Shown in pieces: positions 14,751-23,463 of a stretch of 33,715 nucleotides of DNA. Every line of letters begins with the position of its first letter. The first letter of the stretch is position 1. A program made the translations under genes and the position numbers. The DNA is taken from contig MBRE01000002.1 in NCBI GenBank assembly GCA_001698425.1, positions 1 to 33,715 on the forward strand. Direction: 5' to 3'. A model generated the notes under the pieces. That model did no database searches. It was given only the letters and a program-made list of their open reading frames with translations, and was not told the origin of the DNA. Origin of the DNA: Oscillatoriales cyanobacterium USR001 (GTDB lineage: Bacteria; Cyanobacteriota; Cyanobacteriia; Cyanobacteriales; Microcoleaceae).

Positions 14751-16196
14751 TTAGACTAAAGCACTTAAAAGTGCTTGCAATTTTAGCTTAATTTCTGCTA
14801 ATTCTTTTTCTGGTTCAGAACCTGCAACAATACCAGCCCCTGCATATAATCTAGCACAATTTCCATCAATAAAAGCAGAGCGAATTCCTACAGCAAACTC
14901 GCCATTTCCTTGATGATCTACCCAACCTAAAGGTGCTGCATAAAGAGAGCGATCGAGGGTTTCATATCGGTGAATTTGCTCTAAGGCAATATCCCTCGGT
15001 ACACCTGCAACTGCTGGCGTGGGATGCAGATATGCTAAAATCTTCAATAAATGAATTTCTGGCGAAACTTCGGCTTTTATTGGTGTCCATAAATGTTGAA
15101 TATTTGAAAGTTGCAAAAGTTGCGGCTGGGGGGATATATGAGGTATGATACCAAGATTTGATAGCCGCTCAATGATAAAATTAATCACGGCTCGATGTTC
15201 TCGCAAATCCTTTTCACTACATAGTAAAATATTCGCTAAATTAACATCTTTAAAGGCAGTTTTCCCCCTCGGCGCTGAACCCGCTAAAGCATCTGTTACT
15301 AAATTATGATTGTGGATACTAATTAAACGCTCTGGACTTGCCCCGATAAAGTTTTTACCCTTGCCATTACTGGTAGAAAATATGTAACAACCAGGATAAA
15401 TAGTTCGTAAATTTTCTAATGAATTAATTAAATTAAAGTTGAATTTTGAAAATACATCGATGGCATGGGAAAGCACAATTTTAGTAAAATATTTAGCATC
15501 AATTAATTCTAAAACAGATTTGACAGAGTTTTCAAAGTGATTAGTGCTATTCATCTGAATTTGTTTTAAATAAGCTGAACCGTTGCTAGGTATTACTAAT
15601 GATTTGTATTTAAGCAAGCTAATTTTATTGATTTTTTCCCAAATCTCATCCGATAAAATATTAATATTAATATCGCGTTTGATTTCAGTGTTAACAACAA
15701 GAATACAGCTATCTTTTTGTTTAGTAATTTGCCATTTAGGTAAAAAGATGGTGGCTGGAGGGAAGTCGGAGTTGGCTGTGCTACTCTCATCAAAAAAAGT
15801 AAAACTACAGAAGAAATGAGGTCCACCAAAGGGGATATATGTATCTCCAACAGCGATGGTATTGTTAAGACATGAGCGAATAAAATCTTGAGCTTGAGCA
15901 AATCTTTCAATACCTTCTACGGTAAAATGGATAGCTGAATCAATAGCCGCGATCGCGAATCCATTGCTAATATGATTCCCCGTCTCATAATCTTTTTTTT
16001 CAAAATAAAAATGCCGTCGATCTGGTTCAATCATTTCCTGAAGAATCGCTAAGGGATCGACAGGAGAAATTTCCAGAGAAATACTAACTATTTTCGTCTG
16101 ATATTTTTCACTTAAATTCTGCTGACAATCTAATAGAAATTGATGCAGTTCCTTAATGTCTTGAAAAAGATTTGTGCGATTTTGTATCACTGGCAT
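14751..16196 (-). CDS. menF: Isochorismate synthase
   Basis: The protein has 481 aa. It is a chorismate-utilising enzyme that converts chorismate to isochorismate, the first step of phylloquinone/menaquinone synthesis. The C-terminal catalytic domain shows KIVLSHAIDV, FIGASPERLISIHNHNLVTD, ALAGSAPRG, HLWTPIKAEV, HPTPAVAGVPRDIALE and the end YAGAGIVAGSEPEKELAEIK. The N-terminal ~200 residues are the more variable beta-rich half. It heads the leftward menF-menD pair and starts at ATG 16196, 322 bp from the divergent menA. Isochorismate synthases can also feed salicylate or siderophores, but the neighbouring menD settles the pathway. Confidence 0.94.
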   Translation of the reverse strand: MPVIQNRTNLFQDIKELHQFLLDCQQNLSEKYQTKIVSISLEISPVDPLAILQEMIEPDRRHFYFEKKDYETGNHISNGFAIAAIDSAIHFTVEGIERFAQAQDFIRSCLNNTIAVGDTYIPFGGPHFFCSFTFFDESSTANSDFPPATIFLPKWQITKQKDSCILVVNTEIKRDININILSDEIWEKINKISLLKYKSLVIPSNGSAYLKQIQMNSTNHFENSVKSVLELIDAKYFTKIVLSHAIDVFSKFNFNLINSLENLRTIYPGCYIFSTSNGKGKNFIGASPERLISIHNHNLVTDALAGSAPRGKTAFKDVNLANILLCSEKDLREHRAVINFIIERLSNLGIIPHISPQPQLLQLSNIQHLWTPIKAEVSPEIHLLKILAYLHPTPAVAGVPRDIALEQIHRYETLDRSLYAAPLGWVDHQGNGEFAVGIRSAFIDGNCARLYAGAGIVAGSEPEKELAEIKLKLQALLSALV

Positions 16197-16220
16197 AAAA
16201 ACAAAAATAGCAGATTATCT

Positions 16221-16383
16221 GAAGGGTTGTAGTTATGTTTATTTACAACCCCTTTTCAATCTAAGCACTATTTGGGATCGGTAGACAGGTTACGTCGCAT
16301 TTCTATACCTGTTTAGACTCTAGGCAACGGAAAAGGACGGAAACGTAAGGGACAGGCGCTTTTTGCCCTTTTCTAGTCTGTCC
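16221..16383. other. Structured divergent gap between menF and menA
   Basis: Three inverted repeats follow one another here: GGGTTGTA/TACAACCC (16224-16251), ACAGGT/ACCTGT (16285-16312) and GGACAG/CTGTCC (16350-16383). The 322-bp gap must hold two divergent promoters. I cannot assign boxes with confidence. A small RNA is possible but I recognise no known family. Confidence 0.35.
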
Positions 16384-16518
16384 TCTACTAGCTTGGTTTA
16401 TTGGGGCGATCGCCTTTAGGGACGCTTAACACCCAATTCCATCTTATATAGATTACACCTTTGTATCCCCAAAAAATGTAAAATTACTAGGATTGTAAAA
16501 TTTAATCAAGTTTAGGTA

Positions 16519-17424
16519 ATGACAACGAAATTAATTGAGCCTACCAACAGCAAGTTATGGCTGGCAGCGATTAAACCACCAATGTATAGTGTCGCGATTA
16601 TTCCAATTTGGGTGGGAACTGCGATCGCTTTTGCTGAAACTAAAACAATTAATAAGTCAATTTTTTTGACTTTTCTACTGTCAGCTATTTTGATTTTAGC
16701 TTGGCTAAATCTCAGCAATGATGTATTTGATGCCGACACAGGAATTGACAAAAACAAGGCTCATTCTGTTGTTAATTTAACCGGAAATAAATCTTTAATT
16801 TTCTGGTTAAGTAATCTGTTTTTAGCTATAGGTGGATTAGGAATTTTCGCAATTTCTTGGTGGCAGCAAGACTTAATGGTGATTTGTTTGGTACTTTTAT
16901 GTTGCGCTTTAGGCTACAGCTACCAAGGCCCACCTTTTCGTTTAGGATATCAGGGTTTAGGAGAGATTATTTGCTTTTTTACCTTTGGTCCTTTGGCAAT
17001 GGCAGCAGTTTATTATAGTCAAACTCAAAATTGGTCTTTAACTAATTTTGCCGCCTCGATCGTAGTGGGAATCGTAACTAGCATTATTTTATTTTGCTCT
17101 CATTTTCACCAAGTTGAAGATGATTTAGCCGCCGGAAAAAAATCGCCAATTGTTCGCGTAGGGACAAAAAAAGGTGCGGAATTATTGTCTTGGTTCTGTG
17201 GTAGCATTTTTGCTTTCACTATGCTATTTGTCATCCTGGGAATTTTCCCACTTTGGACATTATTAATCTTTTTGAGTTTACCCTTTGCCCTCAAACTTTG
17301 CCATCACGTTAACCAGTATCACGATCGACCTGAAAAAGTAAGTAATTGTAAGTTTATCGCAGTAGCGCTACATTTTTTCAGTGGTGCTTTGCTGGGATTG
17401 GGGTTTATTTTCCCTGTTGGATAA
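16519..17424 (+). CDS. menA: 1,4-dihydroxy-2-naphthoate phytyl/prenyltransferase
   Basis: The protein has 301 aa and is an integral membrane UbiA-family prenyltransferase. The first Asp-rich Mg-prenyl-diphosphate site is NLSNDVFDADTGIDKNK and the second appears as HFHQVEDDLAAGKKSPIVRV. About eight to nine hydrophobic helices are visible, for example FLTFLLSAILILAWL, LFLAIGGLGIFAISWW and LLGLGFIFPVG. In cyanobacteria this enzyme attaches the phytyl chain to the naphthoquinone ring precursor. It is the first gene of the rightward half of the men cluster and is separated from menH by a palindromic element. The start ATG lies at 16519. Confidence 0.95.
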   Translation: MTTKLIEPTNSKLWLAAIKPPMYSVAIIPIWVGTAIAFAETKTINKSIFLTFLLSAILILAWLNLSNDVFDADTGIDKNKAHSVVNLTGNKSLIFWLSNLFLAIGGLGIFAISWWQQDLMVICLVLLCCALGYSYQGPPFRLGYQGLGEIICFFTFGPLAMAAVYYSQTQNWSLTNFAASIVVGIVTSIILFCSHFHQVEDDLAAGKKSPIVRVGTKKGAELLSWFCGSIFAFTMLFVILGIFPLWTLLIFLSLPFALKLCHHVNQYHDRPEKVSNCKFIAVALHFFSGALLGLGFIFPVG

Positions 17425-17457
17425 TTGGAAAATTAAGGTACAATAGAACTATGGCTT

Positions 17458-17561
17458 AGGAATAAAAATTAAATAATTACCTTGTTTGTAGTAAGCGCTT
17501 TAGCGCTCTTTCTTTGCGCTTACTGCGAACCAAATCACCAAGTTATTTAATTTTCATTCCT
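17458..17561. repeat. Palindromic MITE-like element, copy 1 (menA-menH)
   Basis: The ends AGGAATAAAAATTAAATAA and TTATTTAATTTTCATTCCT are near-perfect inverted repeats. Inside are TAGTAAGCGC and GCGCTTACTGC and a central AGCGCTTTAGCGCT. The whole ~104 bp could fold into one long hairpin. The second copy is at 20823-20922. No reading frame is contained. The remaining 17562-17624 stretch before menH shows no further feature. Confidence 0.8.
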
Positions 17562-17624
17562 TACTTAGTTAAGCGCTTGCTTTTAGTAAATGCTTAAAGT
17601 ATACCCCAGATTAATATACACATA

Positions 17625-18428
17625 ATGAATCTAAATTTTAATAATTATCAATTTCACTATTTGTTAACTGGTAGCAAAAACCAGCCTGCAATATTATTTT
17701 TACACGGATTTATGGGCAATTGTCAGGACTTTAGCACTATCATTTCCTTACTATCAGAGAAATTTTACTGTCTAGCTGTTGACCTCCCCGGACACGGAAA
17801 AACTCAAGTTTCCGGCGCTGAAGATTGCTACAATATGTCAAATACTGCCCAAGCCTTAATGGAATTACTAAATATTTTAGAAATTGACAAAAGTTTCTTA
17901 TTTGGCTATTCAATGGGTGGCAGATTAGCATTATATATGAGTATTTATTTCTCCTACCGCTTTAATAAAGTAATATTAGAGTCATCATCTCCCGGATTGC
18001 AAAATATACAGCAGCGCGAACAACGTTGGCAAGCTGATTTAGACCTAGCAAAACAATTAGAAAAAAGCAATTTTAAGGACTTTTTATTAAACTGGTATAA
18101 TCAGCCAATATTTCAATCTTTAAAAAATCACCCAGATTTTGATAAATTAATAGAACGTCGTTTAAGCAATAATCCAATTGAGTTAGCGAAATCACTCCGC
18201 AATCTGGGAATAGGCAATCAGCCTTCTTTATGGCAGGAACTTGAAAACATTAAAATACCTATGTTATTATTAGTTGGAGAATACGATCGCAAATTTGTGG
18301 CAATTAATAACGATATCGTCAAATTATCAGCTAATATAGAGTTAGCAATTGTTCCTCAAGCTGGTCATAATATTCACATTGAAAATGTCAATCAACTTGT
18401 GACAATCTTAAAAACTTTTTACCATTAA
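17625..18428 (+). CDS. menH: SHCHC synthase (alpha/beta hydrolase)
   Basis: The protein has 267 aa. MenH eliminates pyruvate from SEPHCHC to give 2-succinyl-6-hydroxy-2,4-cyclohexadiene-1-carboxylate. The alpha/beta-hydrolase fold shows FLHGFMGNCQDF (oxyanion region), VDLPGHGKT, the nucleophile elbow LFGYSMGGRLAL with Ser96, Asp221 in VGEYDRKF, and His248 in PQAGHNIH. The size and FLHGF.G...D pattern suit MenH rather than a generic esterase, and the adjacent menC and menE confirm the role. Its stop overlaps the menC start by one base (TAATG), implying translational coupling. Confidence 0.93.
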   Translation: MNLNFNNYQFHYLLTGSKNQPAILFLHGFMGNCQDFSTIISLLSEKFYCLAVDLPGHGKTQVSGAEDCYNMSNTAQALMELLNILEIDKSFLFGYSMGGRLALYMSIYFSYRFNKVILESSSPGLQNIQQREQRWQADLDLAKQLEKSNFKDFLLNWYNQPIFQSLKNHPDFDKLIERRLSNNPIELAKSLRNLGIGNQPSLWQELENIKIPMLLLVGEYDRKFVAINNDIVKLSANIELAIVPQAGHNIHIENVNQLVTILKTFYH

Positions 18429-19450
18429 TGATTATGTCATACCAATTTGATTTTCGTCCCTATCAACGTAAGTTTAAACAACCCTTAGAAACCAGTCAAG
18501 GCCTTTGGAGTATCCGAGAAGGAATTATCATTAGACTCATCGATAAAAACGGTAAATTTAGTTTCGGTGAAATCGCCCCGATCGCTTGGTTTGGTTCAGA
18601 AACTTTTGAGCAAGCCATAGATTTTTGTCGTCAGTTACCCGCAATAATTACAGAAAAGATTATATTCGCAATTCCTAATGAATTTCCCGCCTGTCAATTT
18701 GGTTTTGAATCTGCTTGGGAAAACATTACAGAAAATCTTACAGAAAATATTACAAAATCCATCGAAACTGTACCTTTATCATCCAATTTGGGAACTATAC
18801 ACAGCAGTTTATTGCCATCTGGCAAAGCAGCTTTACAAGCATGGCAGACACTTTGGCATCAGGGATATCGGACTTTTAAATGGAAAATAGGAGTGGGTAA
18901 AATTGCCGAAGAATTCAAAATTTTTGAACAATTAATTTATGCCATTAGAGAGATGAAGAAATCCGCATTTTTGCGCTTAGATGCTAATGGTGGACTCAGT
19001 TACAACCAAGCCTGTCAATGGTTACAATTCTGCGATTTTCTAGCCAGCGATAAATCAACAGTAAATATTGAATTTATCGAACAACCTTTACCTGTAAATC
19101 AGTTTGAAACCATGCTAGAATTATCTAGTCGTTATTCTACTCCCATTGCCTTAGATGAATCTGTAGCTACTCTTAACCAACTTCAAGAATGTTATTATCG
19201 CGGTTGGGAGGGAGTTTTTGCGATTAAACCTTGTATCGCAGGTTATCCATCAAAACTTCGGAAATTTTGCCAAACTTATGATATCGATGTGGTTTTTTCA
19301 TCAGTTTTTGAAACAAAGATTGGTAGAGAAAAAGCATTGAATTTAGCTGCTCAACTTTCCTATCATAATAGAGCATTAGGTTTTGGCGTTAACCACTGGT
19401 TTGATGAAGATGAAGAAAGCTGGTTAGAGGATTTATGGAAAAACAGTTAA
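18428..19450 (+). CDS. menC: o-Succinylbenzoate synthase
   Basis: The protein has 340 aa and belongs to the enolase superfamily; it dehydrates SHCHC to o-succinylbenzoate. Visible are the catalytic Lys pair in FKWKIGVG, the metal ligands Asp in RLDANGG, Glu in EFIEQPLP and Asp in ALDESVA, and the second catalytic Lys in FAIKPC. An ATG two codons later (18434) is an equally possible start. An inserted Asn/Thr/Glu-rich patch around residues 97-110 (ENITENLTENITKS) comes from a 12-bp tandem repeat and is not conserved family sequence. Its 3' end overlaps menE by 16 bp. Confidence 0.94.
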   Translation: MIMSYQFDFRPYQRKFKQPLETSQGLWSIREGIIIRLIDKNGKFSFGEIAPIAWFGSETFEQAIDFCRQLPAIITEKIIFAIPNEFPACQFGFESAWENITENLTENITKSIETVPLSSNLGTIHSSLLPSGKAALQAWQTLWHQGYRTFKWKIGVGKIAEEFKIFEQLIYAIREMKKSAFLRLDANGGLSYNQACQWLQFCDFLASDKSTVNIEFIEQPLPVNQFETMLELSSRYSTPIALDESVATLNQLQECYYRGWEGVFAIKPCIAGYPSKLRKFCQTYDIDVVFSSVFETKIGREKALNLAAQLSYHNRALGFGVNHWFDEDEESWLEDLWKNS

Positions 19451-20823
19451 TTCCTAATATTTTTGAGTATTTTTCTCATCTACCTAATAACTGGCTCATC
19501 GGTTGTGACAGCAGCGAAGTTATCAGAATTATTGAGCAAAAATTACACAATTTAACGCAATTAGCTAATCTTAAAACTTCACCTATAATTTTACTTGCAG
19601 AGCGAGAACCAGTGCAATTTATTGCTAGTTTTATTGCTGCGTGTCAAGCTGGATGCCCGATTTTTTTAGGTAATCCCAACTGGGTAAAACAGGAATGGCA
19701 ACAAGTTTTTGAGTTAGTAAATCCCGATCTAATTTGGGGAAAAGAAGCCGTAGCCGAAAAAAGCAATTACCAATCACCAATTACCAATTACCAATTACCA
19801 ATTACCAATTACCAATTAATTATGATTCCTACGGGTGGCTCATCGGGAAAAATTAGATTTGCCATCCATACTTGGGAAACATTAATGGCATCTGTAGCCG
19901 GATTTAAACAATATTTTCAATTGTCACAAGTTAATTCTTTTTGTATTTTACCACTATATCATGTCAGCGGATTAATGCAGTTTATCCGCTCATTTACTAC
20001 TAATGGTAGACTGGTAATTATGTCATTCAAAACACTTATAAATGGCGAAAAATACGATATCAATCCCGCAGATTTTTTTATTTCTTTAGTGCCAACTCAA
20101 TTACAAATATTGCTGCAAAATCCAGATATGGCTAGTTGGTTATCTCGCTTTAATACTGTACTTTTAGGGGGGGCTCCAGCTGGGGATTCACTCTTAGAAG
20201 AAGCGAGAAAACAGCATATTCGATTATCCCCAACTTATGGGATGACAGAAACGGCTTCCCAAATTGTAACTTTGAAACCAGAAGATTTTTTGGCGGGTAA
20301 TAATAGTTATGGTCAGGTTTTACCTCATGCTCAAGTCAAAATTGATGCTAATAATAATCAGCAAATCGGAAATATTATGATTAATTCTGATTCTTTGACT
20401 TTAGGTTATTATCCTGAAATATTTGTAAATCGAGATAATTTTCAAACTGACGATCTAGGATATTTCGATCGAAATGGTTATTTTAATATTGTGGGACGTA
20501 GCAGTGATAAAATTATAACTGGCGGAGAAAATGTATTTCCGGCTGAAGTAGAATCGGCAATTATCGCCAGTGGTTTAGTAAAAGATGTCTGCGTAATTGG
20601 TTTGGCAGATAGCCATTGGGGTCAAATTGTAACGGCGGTTTTTGTTCCTATAAATTTAGAGGTTTCTATTCGAGACTTAGAAATAGCTATTGAGGATAAA
20701 TTGACTAAATTTAAGCGGCCTAAATACTGGATTCTTGTGGAAGATTTACCTCGCAATGCTCAAGGGAAAATTAATCGAGAAGTTTTGCAAGAAAAGGTTT
20801 TGCTTCAGAGTAAGCATATCTAA
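19435..20823 (+). CDS. menE: o-Succinylbenzoate-CoA ligase
   Basis: The protein has 462 aa and is an ANL-superfamily acyl-CoA synthetase that adenylates o-succinylbenzoate and forms its CoA thioester. The ATP loop is IPTGGSSGKIRF, followed by LPLYHVSGLMQF, the YGMTETASQIVTL motif, and the hinge region DDLGYFDRNGYFNIVGRSSD with ITGGENVFPAEVE and the C-terminal catalytic Lys in RNAQGKINR. Immediately before the ATP loop the chain reads NYQSPITNYQLPITNYQL, translated from a heptamer DNA repeat (19764-19819). It overlaps menC, so menH-menC-menE are transcribed together. menB, needed for the next step, is not in the window. Confidence 0.95.
   Translation: MEKQLIPNIFEYFSHLPNNWLIGCDSSEVIRIIEQKLHNLTQLANLKTSPIILLAEREPVQFIASFIAACQAGCPIFLGNPNWVKQEWQQVFELVNPDLIWGKEAVAEKSNYQSPITNYQLPITNYQLIMIPTGGSSGKIRFAIHTWETLMASVAGFKQYFQLSQVNSFCILPLYHVSGLMQFIRSFTTNGRLVIMSFKTLINGEKYDINPADFFISLVPTQLQILLQNPDMASWLSRFNTVLLGGAPAGDSLLEEARKQHIRLSPTYGMTETASQIVTLKPEDFLAGNNSYGQVLPHAQVKIDANNNQQIGNIMINSDSLTLGYYPEIFVNRDNFQTDDLGYFDRNGYFNIVGRSSDKIITGGENVFPAEVESAIIASGLVKDVCVIGLADSHWGQIVTAVFVPINLEVSIRDLEIAIEDKLTKFKRPKYWILVEDLPRNAQGKINREVLQEKVLLQSKHI
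19764..19819 (+). repeat. In-frame heptamer repeat (CAATTAC)8 in menE
   Basis: Seven full units plus a partial eighth of CAATTAC (one reads CAATCAC). Three units make 21 bp, which keeps the reading frame and encodes the 7-residue period NYQLPIT. Confidence 0.95.
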
Positions 20824-20983
20824 GGAATAGAAATTAAATAATTAGCTTGTTTGTAGTAAGCGCTTTAGCGCGCTTGGCGCTTACTACGAACCAAATCATC
20901 AAGTTATTTATTTTTCATTCCTAATTAGCGCTAAAGCACTTACTACGAACCAAATCATCAAGTTATTTATTTTTCATTCCTAA
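20823..20983. repeat. Palindromic MITE-like element, copy 2 plus a duplicated right half
   Basis: The full copy is 20823-20922: it starts AGGAATAGAAATTAAATAAT at the last base of the menE TAA stop and ends TTATTTTTCATTCCT. Its right half then recurs: 20881-20924 and 20940-20983 are identical over 44 bp. It lies between the convergent menE and protease genes and could serve as a bidirectional transcription stop. Confidence 0.85.
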
Positions 20984-21014
20984 CAGGACTTACGCAATGC
21001 CTCTATATTTAGTA

Positions 21015-22607
21015 TTAACCTCCCGATGCTTGGTTTTCCCACCTTTTAGCAAAATCATCCAGGGTTTCTTTGCTAACTTGTTCTTGCAACCATTCTAAGG
21101 CTTGATTTTGGTGAGGATGTTTCCCGGTGCGATCGAAAAACTGACAAGCATCAGTCAAATTAATTGGTCGCCTGTTAGCTTTATCTACAAGTCTGCTACG
21201 CCATTTATCCGCAAATGTTAACAGCGTTTCTTCAGATAATTGACCTTGTAACCATTCCAAAGCTTGGCGTTGTTGCGAATCTCCATTGTAAGCACTGCAA
21301 AAGCTAACTAAGCTAAAATTTCCTCCCGATATAGGAGATGCTTTAGTTTGCGGCTGAGAACTGCTCGACGAATTTATTGGCTCAGTTCCTTTGCCACAAG
21401 TCAGGCGACCTTCCTGATAGGTGGGATAGGGTGGGCGAATCCTAATTGGCTCAATTGTTTGACAAATAATTGATGTTGTCGATCGATTATTTTTATTATC
21501 GGGTTGTTGTAAAAATACTCCTGCGACGTAAGTTCTGACGTTTTGATTGCGCGGAATAGCGTAATGAATTACTCCTCCTTTAGTGCTAAGAATTGCAAAG
21601 TCAAAATCTGAAGGTACCTGAATATTAAATGTCTTCGCGAGTAATTTGGGATCGGGAGTAAAATCGGGGTTGCGGGCAATGAAAGTTGTTTGGCCTTGAA
21701 GCATTTTACTCAGTGCAGTTTCTACGGGGGAACTAGGAGTTCCTGATGCTATTGTCGGTGAAGGTGAAGGTGTGGGTCGTGGACTGGGAGCCTTTTGAGG
21801 GGTTGGAGTCGGTTTTGGTGTGGGACGTGGACTGGGTGAAGGTGCTGGCGCAGGTGCGGGTGCGGGTGCTGGTGCGGGTGTGGGTTTTGGGGTAGGTGTA
21901 GGTGTAGGACTGGGTTTAGTTGCGATCGCTGTTCCTGGTAAAAATTTATCAATAGGTATAGCTTGAGTCCCAACTATTTTTTTTATTTCGTCGCGAACAA
22001 TTACTGTCTCAGCTTTTCCATGAATTCCTACCAGGCGACCTTGATCGTTAAGCATTGGTCCGCCGCTCATTCCCGGAAGAGGCTGCCCTTCATAGGAGAT
22101 ATCATAACCATCCCTGGAATTTTGACTTCTGCGAGTAACTGAAGCTGAAAAAAACCGAAATTCACGGCTTGCAGAGTTTTCACCACCAGGATACCCAGCA
22201 TAATATATTGTCATACCCACCTTAAGCTGATTCGGATCGCCAATTTTAGCAACTTCGTAGTTTTTCTTGCTAGTAAACTGGAACCGCGATAAATCTATAT
22301 CGCCAATCTGAGTGCTTCGGAGAACTTCATATTTTTGACCGTCTATAGTTTGGACTGCATAACCTCCAGCCCTGGCGATTACGTGATGGGCTGTTAATAC
22401 TGTGTAAATATTGTTTTGCTGTTCATCAACTTGCTTATCAACAATTACACCAGAACCTTTGCCATCTTCCCCACCAATAATTACTGTAATCTGCTTGGCG
22501 ATATCAGCAACTTCTTCTGGTTTTAAAGCCGTAGCTATTTGTTGAAACTGCACTAGAGCGATCGCACTCCCCATTAAAACGGCCGATAGTCTGTAGGTCA
22601 AATTCAT
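21015..22607 (-). CDS. Exported trypsin-like serine protease with Pro-rich linker
   Basis: The protein has 530 aa. A signal-like N-terminus (hydrophobic, about residues 5-27) is followed by a trypsin-like domain with His75 in TAHHV, Asp105 in GDIDLSRF and Ser181 in PGMSGGP. A Pro/Thr/Ala/Ser linker of about 60 residues (PTPTPKPTPAPAPA-type) follows. The C-terminal ~240 residues are Cys-containing and end in two similar segments, QALEWLQGQLSEETLLTFAD and QALEWLQEQVSKETLDDFAK, probably a duplicated helical motif. There is no PDZ domain, so it is not a standard HtrA. It is the last gene of a leftward group with a second protease and a COP23-family protein and probably acts in the periplasm or outside the cell. 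Confidence 0.88.
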   Translation of the reverse strand: MNLTYRLSAVLMGSAIALVQFQQIATALKPEEVADIAKQITVIIGGEDGKGSGVIVDKQVDEQQNNIYTVLTAHHVIARAGGYAVQTIDGQKYEVLRSTQIGDIDLSRFQFTSKKNYEVAKIGDPNQLKVGMTIYYAGYPGGENSASREFRFFSASVTRRSQNSRDGYDISYEGQPLPGMSGGPMLNDQGRLVGIHGKAETVIVRDEIKKIVGTQAIPIDKFLPGTAIATKPSPTPTPTPKPTPAPAPAPAPAPAPSPSPRPTPKPTPTPQKAPSPRPTPSPSPTIASGTPSSPVETALSKMLQGQTTFIARNPDFTPDPKLLAKTFNIQVPSDFDFAILSTKGGVIHYAIPRNQNVRTYVAGVFLQQPDNKNNRSTTSIICQTIEPIRIRPPYPTYQEGRLTCGKGTEPINSSSSSQPQTKASPISGGNFSLVSFCSAYNGDSQQRQALEWLQGQLSEETLLTFADKWRSRLVDKANRRPINLTDACQFFDRTGKHPHQNQALEWLQEQVSKETLDDFAKRWENQASGG

Positions 22608-22659
22608 TTGCTTTACTGCCTCAGCGCTGCCAAAATTCTACTAAAAAATATGATTACAA

Positions 22660-23433
22660 CTAATTTTTTGTCCCTACGGAGGACACTAGGGGCTCAAATG
22701 TCTCCACTGGAATGCCCCAACTATATTCGCTCATTCTCTCTCGCTCTGATTCGCTCGGCTGGGAGCCATCTTGAAACAGATAGGGGTCGCCCCAAATTGG
22801 ATGAGCGTGAACGCCGTTAATCCCTACCAATTCGCCAGCGAGATTGAGTAGAGGGCCACCGCTCATACCTTTTTCAACTTCATTACTATAACCGATTTTG
22901 TAGCCGCCTTCTAGTGCTTTGTCTAACACCCATTTTACTTGACCTGGCAGCATTACAAAATCATCTTTAAATCCTTGCCTCGAAAATGGAAACCCCGCAG
23001 CACGGACATGAGTTTCTGGTGCGGGGGTTTGCCCTAATTTGGCAACTCGGTAATCTATATCAGGGGCATTAAATTCTAACAGACCTAAGTCATTTCCCTG
23101 TGAAGATGTTGATGGTTCAATCTTTTTGGCTTCGTAGGTTTTGCCATCAGAAGTCTGAACTTGATAGGGTGCGTTCCCGAGTTTGAGTACATGGTCATTA
23201 GTGAGTACCCGATAAACCCTATCTCGTTTGTACGTCAAAATTCCTGAACCCAAAAATCCACCTGAAGAAATTACCTTGACAGTAATTGACCGCGCCTGCC
23301 GAGTTAACTCCGGGGCGGAAAGTTGAATTGGCGCTTGGCCAATTAAAGCTTTAATCTGCAATACCTGTGTTGGCAGAATTATTGAGATTCCTCCAACACA
23401 GACAACTAGCAGCAACGTGCGCCAATTCAGCAT
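22660..23433 (-). CDS. Exported trypsin-like serine protease (single domain)
   Basis: The protein has 257 aa. It begins with a hydrophobic stretch (LLLVVCVGGISIILPTQ) that serves as signal peptide or anchor. The triad is His81 in LTNDHVLKL, Asp115 in GNDLGLLEF and Ser191 in KGMSGGPLLN. It resembles the catalytic domain of the downstream gene but has no Pro-rich linker or C-terminal extension. The gap to that gene is 52 bp. The COP23-family gene ends 30 bp upstream of its start, so the three are probably one operon. An unrelated but suggestive possibility is that the proteases process the COP23-like protein or each other. Confidence 0.88.
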   Translation of the reverse strand: MLNWRTLLLVVCVGGISIILPTQVLQIKALIGQAPIQLSAPELTRQARSITVKVISSGGFLGSGILTYKRDRVYRVLTNDHVLKLGNAPYQVQTSDGKTYEAKKIEPSTSSQGNDLGLLEFNAPDIDYRVAKLGQTPAPETHVRAAGFPFSRQGFKDDFVMLPGQVKWVLDKALEGGYKIGYSNEVEKGMSGGPLLNLAGELVGINGVHAHPIWGDPYLFQDGSQPSESERERMSEYSWGIPVETFEPLVSSVGTKN

Positions 23434-23463
23434 TATTGTTCCTCTACAATTCGATCGAAAACA

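Noticed and set aside
21749..21973. His/Pro-rich ORF (HPHQHPHPHL-type) on the minus strand
   Set aside because: It is a shifted reading of the Pro/Thr-rich linker of the protease gene. The low-complexity DNA gives open frames by itself.
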